NCBI RefSeq assembly: GCF_004361735.1
Contig: NZ_SNVV01000007.1
Coordinates: forward strand, 62,001-126,000
Origin: Azoarcus indigens
GTDB taxonomy: Bacteria; Pseudomonadota; Gammaproteobacteria; Burkholderiales; Rhodocyclaceae
DNA: 64,000 nucleotides
Reading direction: 5' to 3'
Position numbers and translations under genes: made by a program. Shown here piece after piece: positions 8,694 through 17,778 of this stretch (its first letter is position 1; every line of letters starts with the position of its first letter). Under the pieces are notes generated by a model. That model made no database searches. It saw only the letters and a program-made list of their open reading frames with translations, and was not told the origin of the DNA.

Positions 8694-9428
8694 ATGCCCG
8701 GCAGCAATCCCCAAACAGCACTCGTCGTCAGCGCCCACTCGGCCGATTTCGTCTGGCGCGCCGGCGGCGCCATCGCCACTCACGTCAAACAAGGCTGGCA
8801 GGTGAAGATCGTCTGCCTGTCCTACGGCGAGCGCGGCGAGTCGGCCAAGCTCTGGCGCAAACCCGGCATGACGCAGGAGAAGGTCAAGGCAGCGCGCAGG
8901 GAGGAGGCCCAGCGCGCCGCGGACATTCTCGGTGGCGACGTCGACTTCTGGGACATCGGCGACTACCCGATGCGCATCAGCGATGAAACCCTGTTCCGCC
9001 TGGTCGACCTCTACCGCACGCTGCAACCGGCTTTCGTGCTGAGCCACTCAGTCAAGGATCCCTACAACTTCGACCACCCCTTGGCCATGCACCTGGCCCA
9101 GGAAGCACGCGTCATCGCCCAGGCCGAAGGCCATAACCCCGGACAGAAAATCCTGGGCGCTCCACCAGTCTACGCCTTCGAGCCCCACCAGCCGGAGCAG
9201 TGCGGCTGGGAGCCCAACACCTTCCTTGACATCACCGAGGTGTGGGACATCAAGCGCCGCGCCATCGAATGCATGGCCGGCCAGGAGCACCTCTGGCACT
9301 ACTACACCCGGGTGGCCCAACAGCGCGGCGTGCAGGCCAAGCGCAACATCGGCATCACCGCGGCGCGCACCATCGAGTATGCCGAAGGCTTCATGCGCCT
9401 GACGCCCAGCGTAGTGGACACCTTATGA
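8694..9428 (+). CDS. PIG-L-family hydrolase, 4-oxalomesaconate hydratase (GalB)-like
   Basis: LmbE/PIG-L fold protein of 244 residues. The N-terminal metal motif is [15 protein letters not shown], where typical deacetylases have AHPDD; this variant is what I associate with GalB, a zinc-dependent hydratase of the gallate pathway. Further conserved blocks are [15 protein letters not shown] and [13 protein letters not shown], the last supplying the C-terminal metal His. No gallate or protocatechuate genes are near it; it sits between the gamma-CA gene and thrS in the Zur operon, so its real substrate is unclear. The ATG at 8694 has GAGGA eight bases upstream. The stop overlaps the thrS start (ATGA). 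Confidence 0.75.
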   Translation: MPGSNPQTALVVSAHSADFVWRAGGAIATHVKQGWQVKIVCLSYGERGESAKLWRKPGMTQEKVKAARREEAQRAADILGGDVDFWDIGDYPMRISDETLFRLVDLYRTLQPAFVLSHSVKDPYNFDHPLAMHLAQEARVIAQAEGHNPGQKILGAPPVYAFEPHQPEQCGWEPNTFLDITEVWDIKRRAIECMAGQEHLWHYYTRVAQQRGVQAKRNIGITAARTIEYAEGFMRLTPSVVDTL

Positions 9429-11440
9429 GCCGCGCGCAGCCGCCCGGCCCCGCTGGATCGCCCATCATCGTCACCCTGCCGGACGGCAGGCAGCTCAGCT
9501 TCTCCGGCCCGGTCACCGTCGCCGATGCCGCCCGCGCAATCGGGCCGGGGCTGGCCAGGAATGCGGTGGCGGGCAAACTCGATGGCCGGCTGGTCGACAC
9601 CTGCGAGCCGATTACGCGGGATGCGGAGCTGCGGATACTCACCCCGAACGACGACGAGGGCCTGGAAGTCATCCGGCACTCCTGTGCCCACCTCGTCGGC
9701 CATGCCGTCAAGCAGCTCTACCCGACGGCCAGGATGGTCATCGGGCCGGTCATCGCCGACGGTTTCTACTACGACATCGCCTGGGAACGCCCCTTCACGC
9801 CGGCAGACCTGGCCGCGATCGAGGCCCGCATGCAGATGCTGATCGCCAAGGAATACGCAGTGGTGAAGCGGGTTCTGCCACGCGCGAAAGCGATCCGCGT
9901 GTTCAGCCAGCGCGGCGAGGACTACAAGCTGCGCCTGATCGAAGACATGCCCGAAGTGCAGCAAATGGCCCTGTACTTCCACGAGGAGTATGTGGACATG
10001 TGCCGCGGCCCGCATGTGCCCAACACCCGCTTTCTCAAGGCCTTCAAGCTCACCAAGCTGGCCGGTGCGTATTGGCGGGGAGACGCCGGGAACGAACAGC
10101 TGCAACGCATCTACGGCACCGCCTGGGCCGACAAGAAGCAGCTTGACGCCTATCTGCTGCGCCTGGAGGAAGCCGAGAAGCGCGACCACCGCAAGCTGGG
10201 TCGCGAGCTGGACCTGTTCCACCTCCAGGACGACGCCCCTGGCGCCGTGTTCTGGCATCCGCGCGGCTGGGCGGTATTCCAGGAGTTGATCGGCTACATG
10301 CGCCGCCGCCAGCGGGACGCCGGCTATGTGGAGGTGAACTCGCCGGACGTGATGGACCGCAGCCTGTGGGAGATCTCCGGCCACTGGCAGAACTACCGCG
10401 ACCACATGTTCACCACCGCAACGGAGGACGGCCGCGCGCTGGCACTGAAGCCGATGAACTGCCCCGGCAGCGTGCTGCTGTACCGTCACGGCCTCAAGAG
10501 CTACCGCGACCTGCCGTTGCGCATGGGCGAGTTCGGCAAGGTGCACCGCTACGAGCCCTCCGGCTCGCTGCACGGCTTGCTGCGCGTGCGCCACTTCACC
10601 CAGGACGACGCCCACATCTACTGCACCCCGCAGCAGATGGACGGCGAATGCCGCGAGGTCGTCGCGCTGGTGCTGGACATCTACCGCCAGTTCGGCTTCG
10701 AGGACATCCGCATCAAGCTCTCCACCCGCCCCGCGAACCGCATGGGTGACGACGCCACCTGGGACCTCCTTGAGGGCGCGCTGCTCCGGGCGCTGCAGGG
10801 CATGGCGCTGCCTTACCAGCTCAACCCCGGCGAGGGCGCCTTCTACGGGCCCAAACTCGAATTCGTGCTGCGCGACGCCATCGGCCGCGACTGGCAGTGC
10901 GGCACCCTGCAGGTGGACATGAACCTGCCGGAGCGCTTCGGCATCGAGTACGTCGCCGAAGACGGCCAGCGCAGGCGCCCGGTCATGCTGCACCGTGCGC
11001 TGTTCGGCTCGCTGGAGCGCTTCACCGGCATCCTGCTCGAACACCACGCCGGCAGGCTGCCCGCCTGGCTGGCGCCAGTGCAGGTGGCGGTGCTCTCGAT
11101 CACGGAAGCGCATGCGCCCTATGCTCAGGACGTAGCACTGGCGCTGCGCCATGCCGGTCTGCGCGCCGAAGCCGATGTGCGTAACGAAAAGATCGGCTAC
11201 AAGATCCGTGAGCAAACCCTGCAGCGCACCCCTTTCCTGCTCGTGGCGGGAGACCTGGAGACCGACAACGGCAGCGTCGCCGTACGCCTGCGAGACGGCC
11301 AGGACGTCGGGACGCTGAAGCTCGCCGACGCGATCGCCTTCCTGCTTGAGCGCACCCTGGCGCCCGACCAGAGCGTGCGCCGCACCCAGCAGGCGGAGCA
11401 CCTGCTGCGAATGGCCGTACCGGCCGCGCCAACGACTTAA
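9425..11440 (+). CDS. thrS: threonyl-tRNA synthetase, zinc-operon paralogue
   Basis: Complete 671-residue class II synthetase. Order: TGS domain ([21 protein letters not shown], residues 15-75), editing domain with HSCAHLVGH and DMCRGPH, catalytic core, and anticodon-binding domain ([17 protein letters not shown]). By alignment with E. coli ThrRS (offset 12) the catalytic zinc ligands are all kept: Cys346 (MNCPG), His397 (DDAH) and His523 (VMLHRA). The editing ligands are also kept. A housekeeping thrS is normally followed by infC-rpmI-rplT; these are absent, and the gene overlaps the GalB-like gene by 4 bp, so I read it as a second, Zur-controlled copy. Such paralogues are known in zinc regulons. 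Confidence 0.93.
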   Translation: MSRAQPPGPAGSPIIVTLPDGRQLSFSGPVTVADAARAIGPGLARNAVAGKLDGRLVDTCEPITRDAELRILTPNDDEGLEVIRHSCAHLVGHAVKQLYPTARMVIGPVIADGFYYDIAWERPFTPADLAAIEARMQMLIAKEYAVVKRVLPRAKAIRVFSQRGEDYKLRLIEDMPEVQQMALYFHEEYVDMCRGPHVPNTRFLKAFKLTKLAGAYWRGDAGNEQLQRIYGTAWADKKQLDAYLLRLEEAEKRDHRKLGRELDLFHLQDDAPGAVFWHPRGWAVFQELIGYMRRRQRDAGYVEVNSPDVMDRSLWEISGHWQNYRDHMFTTATEDGRALALKPMNCPGSVLLYRHGLKSYRDLPLRMGEFGKVHRYEPSGSLHGLLRVRHFTQDDAHIYCTPQQMDGECREVVALVLDIYRQFGFEDIRIKLSTRPANRMGDDATWDLLEGALLRALQGMALPYQLNPGEGAFYGPKLEFVLRDAIGRDWQCGTLQVDMNLPERFGIEYVAEDGQRRRPVMLHRALFGSLERFTGILLEHHAGRLPAWLAPVQVAVLSITEAHAPYAQDVALALRHAGLRAEADVRNEKIGYKIREQTLQRTPFLLVAGDLETDNGSVAVRLRDGQDVGTLKLADAIAFLLERTLAPDQSVRRTQQAEHLLRMAVPAAPTT

Positions 11441-11586
11441 GTACCTCCCTCAAGCACACGGGCCAGCGCATCCGCTGCGCCCACACCTGACTGCTACAGC
11501 CGCTCCTTCCTGCTCCGCAGGCCCAGGGATTGCGGCCTGCCCCACCTCGCGGCCCACAGTAGCGCCACAGCACCGGCTCCTGCGAC

Positions 11587-12378
11587 TCAGAGCCGCAACC
11601 GGTAGCTGGCGGGCGTGTCGCCGAAGGTGCGGCGGAACAAGCTGATGAAGGCGCTGGCAGTCGAGTAGCCGAGGTCCAGCGCAATGGCGGACACCGGCAT
11701 GTCGGCGGCGAGCATCTCCAGCGCGCGCAGCATGCGGGCGCGCTGCCGCCAGGCGGTGAAGTTGAAGCCGGTTTCCGCCACGAAGCGCCGGCTCAGGGTG
11801 CGGGCGCTGACCGCGCCCCAGGCGGCCCACTGCTCCAGGCGGCGGTCGTCCGCCGGCTCGTCGATCAGCGCCCGGGCGATGCGCTGCAGCCGCGGATCGC
11901 TGGGCAGGGGCAGGCCCAAGGGCTCGACCGGCAGGCTGCGGATTTCCTCCAGGATCACCGCGGCGAGATGCGCCTGCGCGGGGGCCAACGCCCGCGCAGG
12001 CGTTTCGAGCGGCCAGCTGCACGCGCGCAGCACCGCTTCACGCAGCAGGCCGGAGGTACGCAAGGTGCAGGCGCGCTGCGGCAGATCGGCGCAGGCCGAC
12101 TCCGCCACATAGACGCTCCAGCCGTGGAAAGGCCCGTGCGAACGCCCGGAGTGCACCTGGTGCGGCGGCAGCCACACCGCGTGGATGGCCGGCACGATCC
12201 ACAGGCCATCCCCCAACCCCACCGACAGCAGCCCGCTCAGCGAGCCGAAGAGCTGGCCGCGCACATGCTGGTGCGGCCCGGCCGCCAGCTCATGTTCCTG
12301 GTGTTCCTGCGCGGCGAAGAGCAGCGGGCCATCGGCGGCATTCACCCATTCGTTCAGCCTCTGCAGCGTTTCGGTCAT
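11587..12378 (-). CDS. AraC-family transcriptional regulator
   Basis: The 263-residue protein has an N-terminal cupin-like sensing region (HELAAGPHQHVRGQLFG ... VPAIHAVWLPPHQVHSGRSHG, residues 28-85). A C-terminal AraC double helix-turn-helix follows (SARTLSRRFVAETGFNFTAWRQRARMLRALEML ... LGYSTASAFISLFRRTFGDTPASYR, residues 185-262). The AraC_binding plus short-linker layout is that of the NimR/YdiP-like group that often controls an adjacent gene. It is divergent from 12472 with a 93-bp shared upstream region, so the flavoprotein pair is its likely target. The inducer is not evident. Confidence 0.88.
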   Translation of the reverse strand: MTETLQRLNEWVNAADGPLLFAAQEHQEHELAAGPHQHVRGQLFGSLSGLLSVGLGDGLWIVPAIHAVWLPPHQVHSGRSHGPFHGWSVYVAESACADLPQRACTLRTSGLLREAVLRACSWPLETPARALAPAQAHLAAVILEEIRSLPVEPLGLPLPSDPRLQRIARALIDEPADDRRLEQWAAWGAVSARTLSRRFVAETGFNFTAWRQRARMLRALEMLAADMPVSAIALDLGYSTASAFISLFRRTFGDTPASYRLRL

Positions 12379-12471
12379 GGCGGATTCGAGCTATTGATTG
12401 TCCTTAACAGTCTATAGCCGCCACGATCTTCCTTCCTATGCTGCACGCCACTAGCACACGGAGACCCCCAC

Positions 12472-12726
12472 ATGCGCGCGCAAGACATCCTTCCCGTCGG
12501 ACTCGACCAGATCGAGCGCCAGGGCATCACCATCCGCAAAGGCGCGGTCGGCGCCTTCCTCGCCAATGCACGGGCGCTGCAGGACACCGCCCTGGACGAC
12601 GCGGCAAAGGAGCAGGCGCTGCGGGACATCGCCGACGGCCTGCCGGCGCTGCGCGCGCTGGGCCTGTTCGACATCCTGGAGATCCGCGATCCCCGGCTGC
12701 GCGCCCTGGTGGAGGCCGCAGCATGA
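12472..12726 (+). CDS. small hypothetical protein coupled to the PPOX flavoprotein
   Basis: An 84-residue acidic protein, predicted mainly helical, with no signal peptide, Cys or membrane segment. GGAG lies 8 bases upstream of the ATG. Its stop overlaps the start of the next gene (ATGA), which indicates a two-gene operon under the divergent AraC regulator. I do not recognise the family; the tight coupling suggests it works with the flavoprotein. Confidence 0.7.
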   Translation: MRAQDILPVGLDQIERQGITIRKGAVGAFLANARALQDTALDDAAKEQALRDIADGLPALRALGLFDILEIRDPRLRALVEAAA

Positions 12727-13355
12727 CGCCGGCCATCACGCCCGACCTGGACGCGCTCTACCAGCCGCCGCTCGAGATGGTCCAGAAGGCGGTGCTGGAC
12801 CGCCTCGTCGATTTCCACCAGGCCTATCTCGCCCAGGCCACCTTCTTCTGCCTGGCAACCGGCAGCGCGCGCGGCCTGGACGCCTCTCCCCGCGGCGGCC
12901 CGCCCGGTTTCGTCCGCGTGCTGGATCCGCACACCGTCGCTTTCGCCGACTGGCCGGGCAACAACCGCATCGAGTCCCTGCGCAACCTGCAAGAGGACGA
13001 GCGCCTCGGCATGCTCTTCCTCTTCCCCGGGCTGGAAGTCTTCATGCGCATCAACGGCCGTGGCCGCCTGACGACCGAGGCGGCGCTGCTGCAGGCGCTG
13101 AGCGAGAACGGCCACACGCCCAAGGTGGCGACCGTGGTGCAGGTGGACGAAGTGCTGATGCATTGCGGCCGGGCCATCAACCGCGCCCGCCTTTGGGAGG
13201 AGAGCGCCCGCCTGGAGCGCGGCAGCCTGCCGACGGTGGGCCGCATTCTCGCCGCGGTGAAGCAGATGCAGGACGCATCCGCTGCGAGCAGCGAAGCGGA
13301 AATCGGCCAGATCGACGCCCATTACACCGCTGCGGTACGCAATCAGCTGTATTGA
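12723..13355 (+). CDS. pyridoxamine 5'-phosphate oxidase-family (PPOX) flavoprotein
   Basis: A 210-residue split-barrel FMN protein. ATFFCLATGSARGLDASPRGGPPGFVRVLDPHTVAFADWPGNNRIESLRNLQEDERLG is split here: the DASPRGGPPGFV segment (residues 53-64) and the ADWPGNNRIESL segment (residues 78-89) are typical of the MSMEG_1061-like PPOX group. Members bind FMN or F420 and reduce small molecules or sit idle as sensors; the substrate is unknown here. It is the second gene of the AraC-linked pair and ends 60 bp from the convergent chrA gene. Confidence 0.82.
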   Translation: MTPAITPDLDALYQPPLEMVQKAVLDRLVDFHQAYLAQATFFCLATGSARGLDASPRGGPPGFVRVLDPHTVAFADWPGNNRIESLRNLQEDERLGMLFLFPGLEVFMRINGRGRLTTEAALLQALSENGHTPKVATVVQVDEVLMHCGRAINRARLWEESARLERGSLPTVGRILAAVKQMQDASAASSEAEIGQIDAHYTAAVRNQLY

Positions 13356-13415
13356 GCCGCTACGCCCTGCCCGGCGTGCTTCTTCGTCGAGCACCGCTGT
13401 GGCGGGATGCCCGGC

Positions 13416-14612
13416 TCAGGCGGCGATCTGCCCTGCCAGCGCGGCCAGCCCCACCACCGCCACCGGCGGCACCCGGCCCGGCACGAGCAGGCCGAAGCAG
13501 GCCAGGGCCAGCGCGAAGTCGGTACGGGTGTGGATGGCGCTGGTCCACACCGGATCGTAGAGCGCCGCCAGCAGGATGCCGACCACGCCGGCGTTGATGC
13601 CGGCCAGCGCGGCCTGAACATGCCGGCGGCGGCGCAGCCGTTCCCAGAAGGGCAGCGCGGCCAGGAGCACCAGGAGCGCCGGCAGGAAGATCACCGCCAG
13701 CAGCACCAGCCCGCCGCGCCAGCCCTGCAGGGGCCAGTCGGCCACCGCGCCGAGAAAGGCGGCGAAGGAGAACAGCGGCCCGGGAACCGCCTGCGCGGCG
13801 CCGTAGCCGGCGAGGAAATCGGCATTGCCCACCACGCCGGCCGCGGCGGTGGCCGACTGCAGCAGGGGCAGGACGACATGACCGCCGCCGAACACCAGCG
13901 CGCCGGCGCGGAACACGCCGTCTATCAGCGCGGCGCTGGACGAAGCGCTGGCCGAGGCCCACAGCGGCAGGCCGAGCAGCAGTAGCACGAGCACGCCCAG
14001 GGCCGTCACGCCCAGGCGCGATGAAACCGCATGCGGCGCCGGATGCGCCGCCGCCGGGAGAGCCAGGCGCAGCCACCAGCGGCCAGCCAGTCCGGTCGCC
14101 GCGATGGCGGCGAGTTGGGTCCAGGCCGAGGGCAGCAGCAGCGTCAGCAACGCAGCCAGCAGCGCCAGCGCGACGCGCGGGCGGTCCGGGCACAGCGTCT
14201 TCGCCATGCCCCAGACGGCTTGCGCCACCACCGCCACCGCAACCACCTTCAGGCCGTGCACCCAGCCGGCATCGGCGAGCGAGCGGTACTCGGTCAAGCC
14301 GTAGGCGAACAGGATGAGCGCGAGCGCCGAGGGCAGCGTGAAGCCGGCCCAGGCCGCCAGCGCGCCGCCGAGGCCCGCCCGCCCCAGGCCCAGCGCCATG
14401 CCGACCTGGCTGCTGGCCGGCCCGGGCAGGAACTGGCACAGCGCGAGCAGCTCGGCATAGCTGCGGTCGTCCAGCCAGCGGCGGCGATCCACGAACTCGG
14501 TGCGGAAGTAGCCCAGGTGGGCCACCGGCCCACCGAAGGAAGTCAGGCCCAGGCGCAGGAACAGGAGGAAGATGCGGCCCATGCTGTCCTGCGTCCGGGC
14601 GGGCGGCGGCAT
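13416..14612 (-). CDS. chrA: chromate efflux transporter ChrA
   Basis: Membrane protein of 398 residues with the two homologous CHR domains of the long-chain family. Each half opens with a GGP or GGGH motif: SFGGPVAHLGYFRTEFV near residue 25 and VFGGGHVVLPLL near residue 235. Each half also has the following proline-rich block (CQFLPGPASSQ and AQAVPGPLFSF). About ten hydrophobic segments can be counted. The proteins export chromate using the proton gradient. It is the last gene of the ars operon; its ATG shares one base with the arsH stop (TGATG), so it is co-translated with arsenic genes. Inducers other than arsenic are not visible. Confidence 0.9.
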   Translation of the reverse strand: MPPPARTQDSMGRIFLLFLRLGLTSFGGPVAHLGYFRTEFVDRRRWLDDRSYAELLALCQFLPGPASSQVGMALGLGRAGLGGALAAWAGFTLPSALALILFAYGLTEYRSLADAGWVHGLKVVAVAVVAQAVWGMAKTLCPDRPRVALALLAALLTLLLPSAWTQLAAIAATGLAGRWWLRLALPAAAHPAPHAVSSRLGVTALGVLVLLLLGLPLWASASASSSAALIDGVFRAGALVFGGGHVVLPLLQSATAAAGVVGNADFLAGYGAAQAVPGPLFSFAAFLGAVADWPLQGWRGGLVLLAVIFLPALLVLLAALPFWERLRRRRHVQAALAGINAGVVGILLAALYDPVWTSAIHTRTDFALALACFGLLVPGRVPPVAVVGLAALAGQIAA

Positions 14613-15331
14613 CAGAGCGCCTCCTGCCGCATCCGTCCCGCCAGCGCCGCGGCCGACTCCTTGCGCTCGCTGTACCTGTCCACCAGGTAGGCGGCGGCGT
14701 CGCGGGTCAGCAGGGTGAATTTCATCAGCTCCTCCATCACGTCCACCAGCCGGTCGTAGTACGGCGAGGGCTTCATCCGCCCGGCCTCGTCGAACTCCTG
14801 GTAGGCCTTGGCCACCGAAGACTGGTTAGGGATGGTCAGCATGCGCATCCAGCGCCCCAGCACCCGCATCTGGTTCACCGCATTGAAGGACTGCGAGCCG
14901 CCGGACACCTGCATCACCGCCAGCGTCTTGCCCTGGGTGGGCCGCAGCGCCCCGAGCGACAGCGGGATCCAGTCGATCTGGGTCTTCATCACGCCGGTCA
15001 TGGCGCCATGCCGCTCCGGCGAACTCCACACCATGCCCTCGGCCCATTGCACCAGGTCGCGCAGCTCCCGCACCTTGGGGTGATCCTCGCCAGCGTCATC
15101 CACCAGGGGCAGGCCGGAGGGATTGAACATGCGCGTCTCGCCGCCAAGCGCTCGCAGCACCCGCGCCGCCTCCTCCGCCACCAGGCGGCTGTACGAGCGC
15201 TCGCGCAGGGAGCCGTAGAGCAGCAGGAAGCGGGGCGCATGCATGGCGCGCTTGGCCGGGAACAGGGCGCCCGGCTCGGCTTGCCGGAACAGCGCGGCAT
15301 CCAGGTTGGGCAGATCGTCGAGCTCAGACAC
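14612..15331 (-). CDS. arsH: arsenical resistance flavoprotein ArsH
   Basis: NADPH-dependent FMN reductase of the flavodoxin-like fold, 239 residues. [20 protein letters not shown] (residues 36-55) is the FMN phosphate loop and [22 protein letters not shown] (split at residue 115) the conserved ArsH segment. ArsH oxidises trivalent organoarsenicals such as methyl-As(III) to less toxic pentavalent forms. It overlaps the upstream arsC by 8 bp and touches chrA downstream, so it is part of the arsR-headed operon. Confidence 0.93.
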   Translation of the reverse strand: MSELDDLPNLDAALFRQAEPGALFPAKRAMHAPRFLLLYGSLRERSYSRLVAEEAARVLRALGGETRMFNPSGLPLVDDAGEDHPKVRELRDLVQWAEGMVWSSPERHGAMTGVMKTQIDWIPLSLGALRPTQGKTLAVMQVSGGSQSFNAVNQMRVLGRWMRMLTIPNQSSVAKAYQEFDEAGRMKPSPYYDRLVDVMEELMKFTLLTRDAAAYLVDRYSERKESAAALAGRMRQEAL

Positions 15332-15746
15332 GGCGGCCCTCCGCGTCGATCACCACTTCGCCATCTTCCTTGGTGAACGCGCCTTGCTGGGGCCGGGGCA
15401 GGATGTCCAGCACCACCTCCGAGGGGCGGCACAGGCGGGTGCCCAGCGGGGTGACGACGATGGGACGGTTGATCAGGATGGGGTGCTGCAGCATGAAGCC
15501 GATCAACTCGTCGTCGGACCACTTCGGATCGCCCAGCCCCAGCTCCTGGTAGGGCGTGCCCTTGATCCGCAGCAACTCGCGCACCGGCATGCCCAGCGCC
15601 GCGATCAGCCGCTCCAGCGTGGCGCGGTCCGGCGGCGTCTTCAGGTATTCGATGATCTGCGGCTCTTCGCCCGAGTTGCGGATCAGGCCCAGGGTGTTGC
15701 GCGAGGTGCCGCAGGCCGGGTTGTGATAGATGGTGATGGTGCTCAT
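15324..15746 (-). CDS. arsC: arsenate reductase, glutaredoxin-dependent ArsC
   Basis: Thioredoxin-fold arsenate reductase of 140 residues, the E. coli plasmid R773 type. The catalytic Cys12 is in [12 protein letters not shown], and the arginines that bind arsenate are in the later [17 protein letters not shown] block. It reduces As(V) to As(III) with glutathione and glutaredoxin. The same operon also encodes an unrelated LMW-PTP-type reductase, so two electron donors can feed the Acr3 pump. It lies 9 bp after acr3. Confidence 0.94.
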   Translation of the reverse strand: MSTITIYHNPACGTSRNTLGLIRNSGEEPQIIEYLKTPPDRATLERLIAALGMPVRELLRIKGTPYQELGLGDPKWSDDELIGFMLQHPILINRPIVVTPLGTRLCRPSEVVLDILPRPQQGAFTKEDGEVVIDAEGRRV

Positions 15747-15755
15747 CTGCTTGCC

Positions 15756-16847
15756 TCAGGAAGTTCGGGCCCGGCCCGCGCCGGCGTCGTACCAGCCGCG
15801 GCTGCGATTGACGATGCGCACCACCAGCAGCATCACCGGCACTTCGATGAGCACGCCCACTACCGTCGCCAGGGCCGCGCCCGAGTGGAAACCGAACAGG
15901 CTGATGGCCGCCGCCACCGCCAGCTCGAAGAAGTTGCTTGCGCCTATCAGCGCCGACGGGCAGGCGATGTCGTGCCGCTCGCCGACCCGGCGGTTGAGCC
16001 AGTAGGCCAGCCCGGCGTTGAGGAAGACCTGGATCAGGATGGGCACCGCCAGCATCAATATCACCAGCGGCTGCGCCAGGATGGCCCGCCCCTGGAAGGC
16101 GAACAGCAGCACCAGCGTGGCCAGCAGCGCCGCCATGGAGAGCGGCCCCAGACGGGCCAGCGCCCGGTCGAAGGCGGCCTGGCCCCGGCGCAACAAAGCG
16201 CGCCGCCACAGTTGCGCCAGCACCACCGGGATCACGATGTAAAGCGCCACCGAAACCAGCAGGGTGGCCCACGGCACGATGATGGACGACAGCCCCAGCA
16301 GCAGCCCGACGATGGGGGCAAAGGCGAAGACCATGATGGTGTCGTTGAGCGCCACCTGGGACAGGGTGAATACCGGATCGCCACCGGTCAGCCGGCTCCA
16401 CACGAAGACCATCGCGGTACAAGGCGCCGCCGCCAGCAGGATCAGCCCGGCCACGTAGCTGTCCAGCTGTTCCGCCGGCAGCCAGGGGGCGAAAACCTGG
16501 CGGATGAAGAGCCAGCCCAGCAAGGCCATGGAGAAGGGCTTCACCGCCCAGTTGATGAACAGCGTCACGCCGATGCCGCGCCAGTGTTGCCGCACCTGGC
16601 CGAGGGCGCCGAAATCCACCTTCAGCAGCATGGGCACGATCATGACCCAGATCAGCAGCCCCACCGGCAGGTTGACCTGCGCCACCTCCAGCCGGCCGAT
16701 GGCCTGGGCCAGTTGCGGCGCAAGCTGGCCCAGGGCAATGCCGGCGACGATGCACAGCGCCACCCACAGCGTGAGATAGCGCTCGAAGACGCTCATGCCG
16801 GTCGTCGCTCGTACGCAGGAAGCCAGATTGGCCTGGATGGAAGACAT
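15756..16847 (-). CDS. acr3: arsenite efflux transporter, ACR3 family
   Basis: Inner-membrane arsenite exporter of 363 residues with about ten membrane helices (bile acid:Na+ symporter superfamily). The functional Cys is in LLAAAPCTAMVFVWS near residue 142, and the conserved VALNDTIMVFAFAP block follows. It extrudes As(III) formed by the two reductases in the operon. It starts 3 bp after the LMW-PTP arsC. An internal ATG (MSVFERY) 18 residues in would give a protein closer to the usual start; I kept the first one. Confidence 0.94.
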   Translation of the reverse strand: MSSIQANLASCVRATTGMSVFERYLTLWVALCIVAGIALGQLAPQLAQAIGRLEVAQVNLPVGLLIWVMIVPMLLKVDFGALGQVRQHWRGIGVTLFINWAVKPFSMALLGWLFIRQVFAPWLPAEQLDSYVAGLILLAAAPCTAMVFVWSRLTGGDPVFTLSQVALNDTIMVFAFAPIVGLLLGLSSIIVPWATLLVSVALYIVIPVVLAQLWRRALLRRGQAAFDRALARLGPLSMAALLATLVLLFAFQGRAILAQPLVILMLAVPILIQVFLNAGLAYWLNRRVGERHDIACPSALIGASNFFELAVAAAISLFGFHSGAALATVVGVLIEVPVMLLVVRIVNRSRGWYDAGAGRARTS

Positions 16848-16850
16848 GGC

Positions 16851-17345
16851 TCAGCTCCGACCGATCTTGCGCAGTTCGCTCTGCAGCGAGATTTCGTCCA
16901 ACCGGAGCAAGGGCAGCGAGAGTAGCAGTTCGATGCGTCTGCGCAGAGTCATGGCGACGTCGAGAAAGGCCTTGCGCTGGAGATCCTCATGCACATCCAG
17001 TGCAGAAGGATCCGGCACGCCCCAATGAGCCGTCACCGGTTTTCCCGGCCATACGGGGCAAACCTCTCCAGCTGCGCTATCGCAGACGGTAAAAATGAAG
17101 TCGAACACAGGCGCGCCAGGCGAGGTGAACTCGTCCCAACTCTTGCTGCGGAAGGCGGCAACCGGCAGTCCCATGCGTTCCAGGGTAGTGAGGGCGAGCG
17201 GATGCACCTCGCCTTTCGGAAAGCTGCCGGCGGACCAGGCCCGGAAACGCCCCTCCCCCAATGCATTGAGAATTCCTTCGGCCAGGATGGAACGGGCGGA
17301 GTTGCCAGTGCAGATGAAAAGTACGTTGTAGGCTTTAGCGGTCAT
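16851..17345 (-). CDS. arsC: arsenate reductase, low-molecular-weight phosphatase type
   Basis: The 164-residue protein has the LMW tyrosine phosphatase P-loop FICTGNSARSILAEG near its N-terminus, followed by GMPVAAFRSKSWDEF-like and FIFTVCDSAAGEVCPVWPG segments that hold the extra cysteines of the ArsC relay. The C-terminal DP motif is in WGVPDPSAL. This is the reductase often found directly after arsR in betaproteobacteria; the electron donor may be thioredoxin or glutathione/mycothiol-like. It has a different fold from the arsC at 15324, so the pair are analogues, not duplicates. Confidence 0.92.
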   Translation of the reverse strand: MTAKAYNVLFICTGNSARSILAEGILNALGEGRFRAWSAGSFPKGEVHPLALTTLERMGLPVAAFRSKSWDEFTSPGAPVFDFIFTVCDSAAGEVCPVWPGKPVTAHWGVPDPSALDVHEDLQRKAFLDVAMTLRRRIELLLSLPLLRLDEISLQSELRKIGRS

Positions 17346-17352
17346 TGGAATT

Positions 17353-17679
17353 TCAACCTTTGCACAAGGGAAAGGAGGCGGAGACCTCGCAGACGCCGCC
17401 TTCGCAGCAATGCTCGGTCAGATAGCCGATGAGGCCGTTCATGAGCTGGTACTCCGCCCGGTAGATCAGGTTGCGGCCCTGCTGCTCCACCGTCACCAGG
17501 CCGGCGTGGGCCAGTTCCTTGAGGTGGAAGGACAGGGTGTTCCGCGCCACGTCGAGGCGCTCGGCCAGCACGCTGGGCGTAAGGCCCTCCGGCCCGGCAA
17601 CGACGAGGGCGCGGAATACCCGCAGCCGCTGGGCGTGGGCCAGGGCGCCGAGGGCAGAGATGGCTTGGTCTTCGTTCAT
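17353..17679 (-). CDS. arsR: arsenic-responsive repressor ArsR
   Basis: ArsR/SmtB winged helix of 108 residues from the ATG at 17679 (an in-frame start at 17697 would add six). The DNA-binding helix is in LDVARNTLSFHLKELAHAGLVTVEQQGR. The As(III)-binding cysteines are not in the usual helix-3 CVC position but at the C-terminus (HCCEGGVCEVSASFPLCKG), as in the second ArsR class. It heads the arsenic operon on the minus strand. Just upstream ATTCATTGAAT (17696-17706) is a short palindrome that could be its operator. Confidence 0.9.
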   Translation of the reverse strand: MNEDQAISALGALAHAQRLRVFRALVVAGPEGLTPSVLAERLDVARNTLSFHLKELAHAGLVTVEQQGRNLIYRAEYQLMNGLIGYLTEHCCEGGVCEVSASFPLCKG

Positions 17680-17778
17680 TATTCGATGATACAACATTCA
17701 TTGAATCGTTGACCATTTCCCTGGGCATCGATCTGCCGGCGGCTTGGGCACGCCGGGCAATTCCACTACCCTTTGCGC

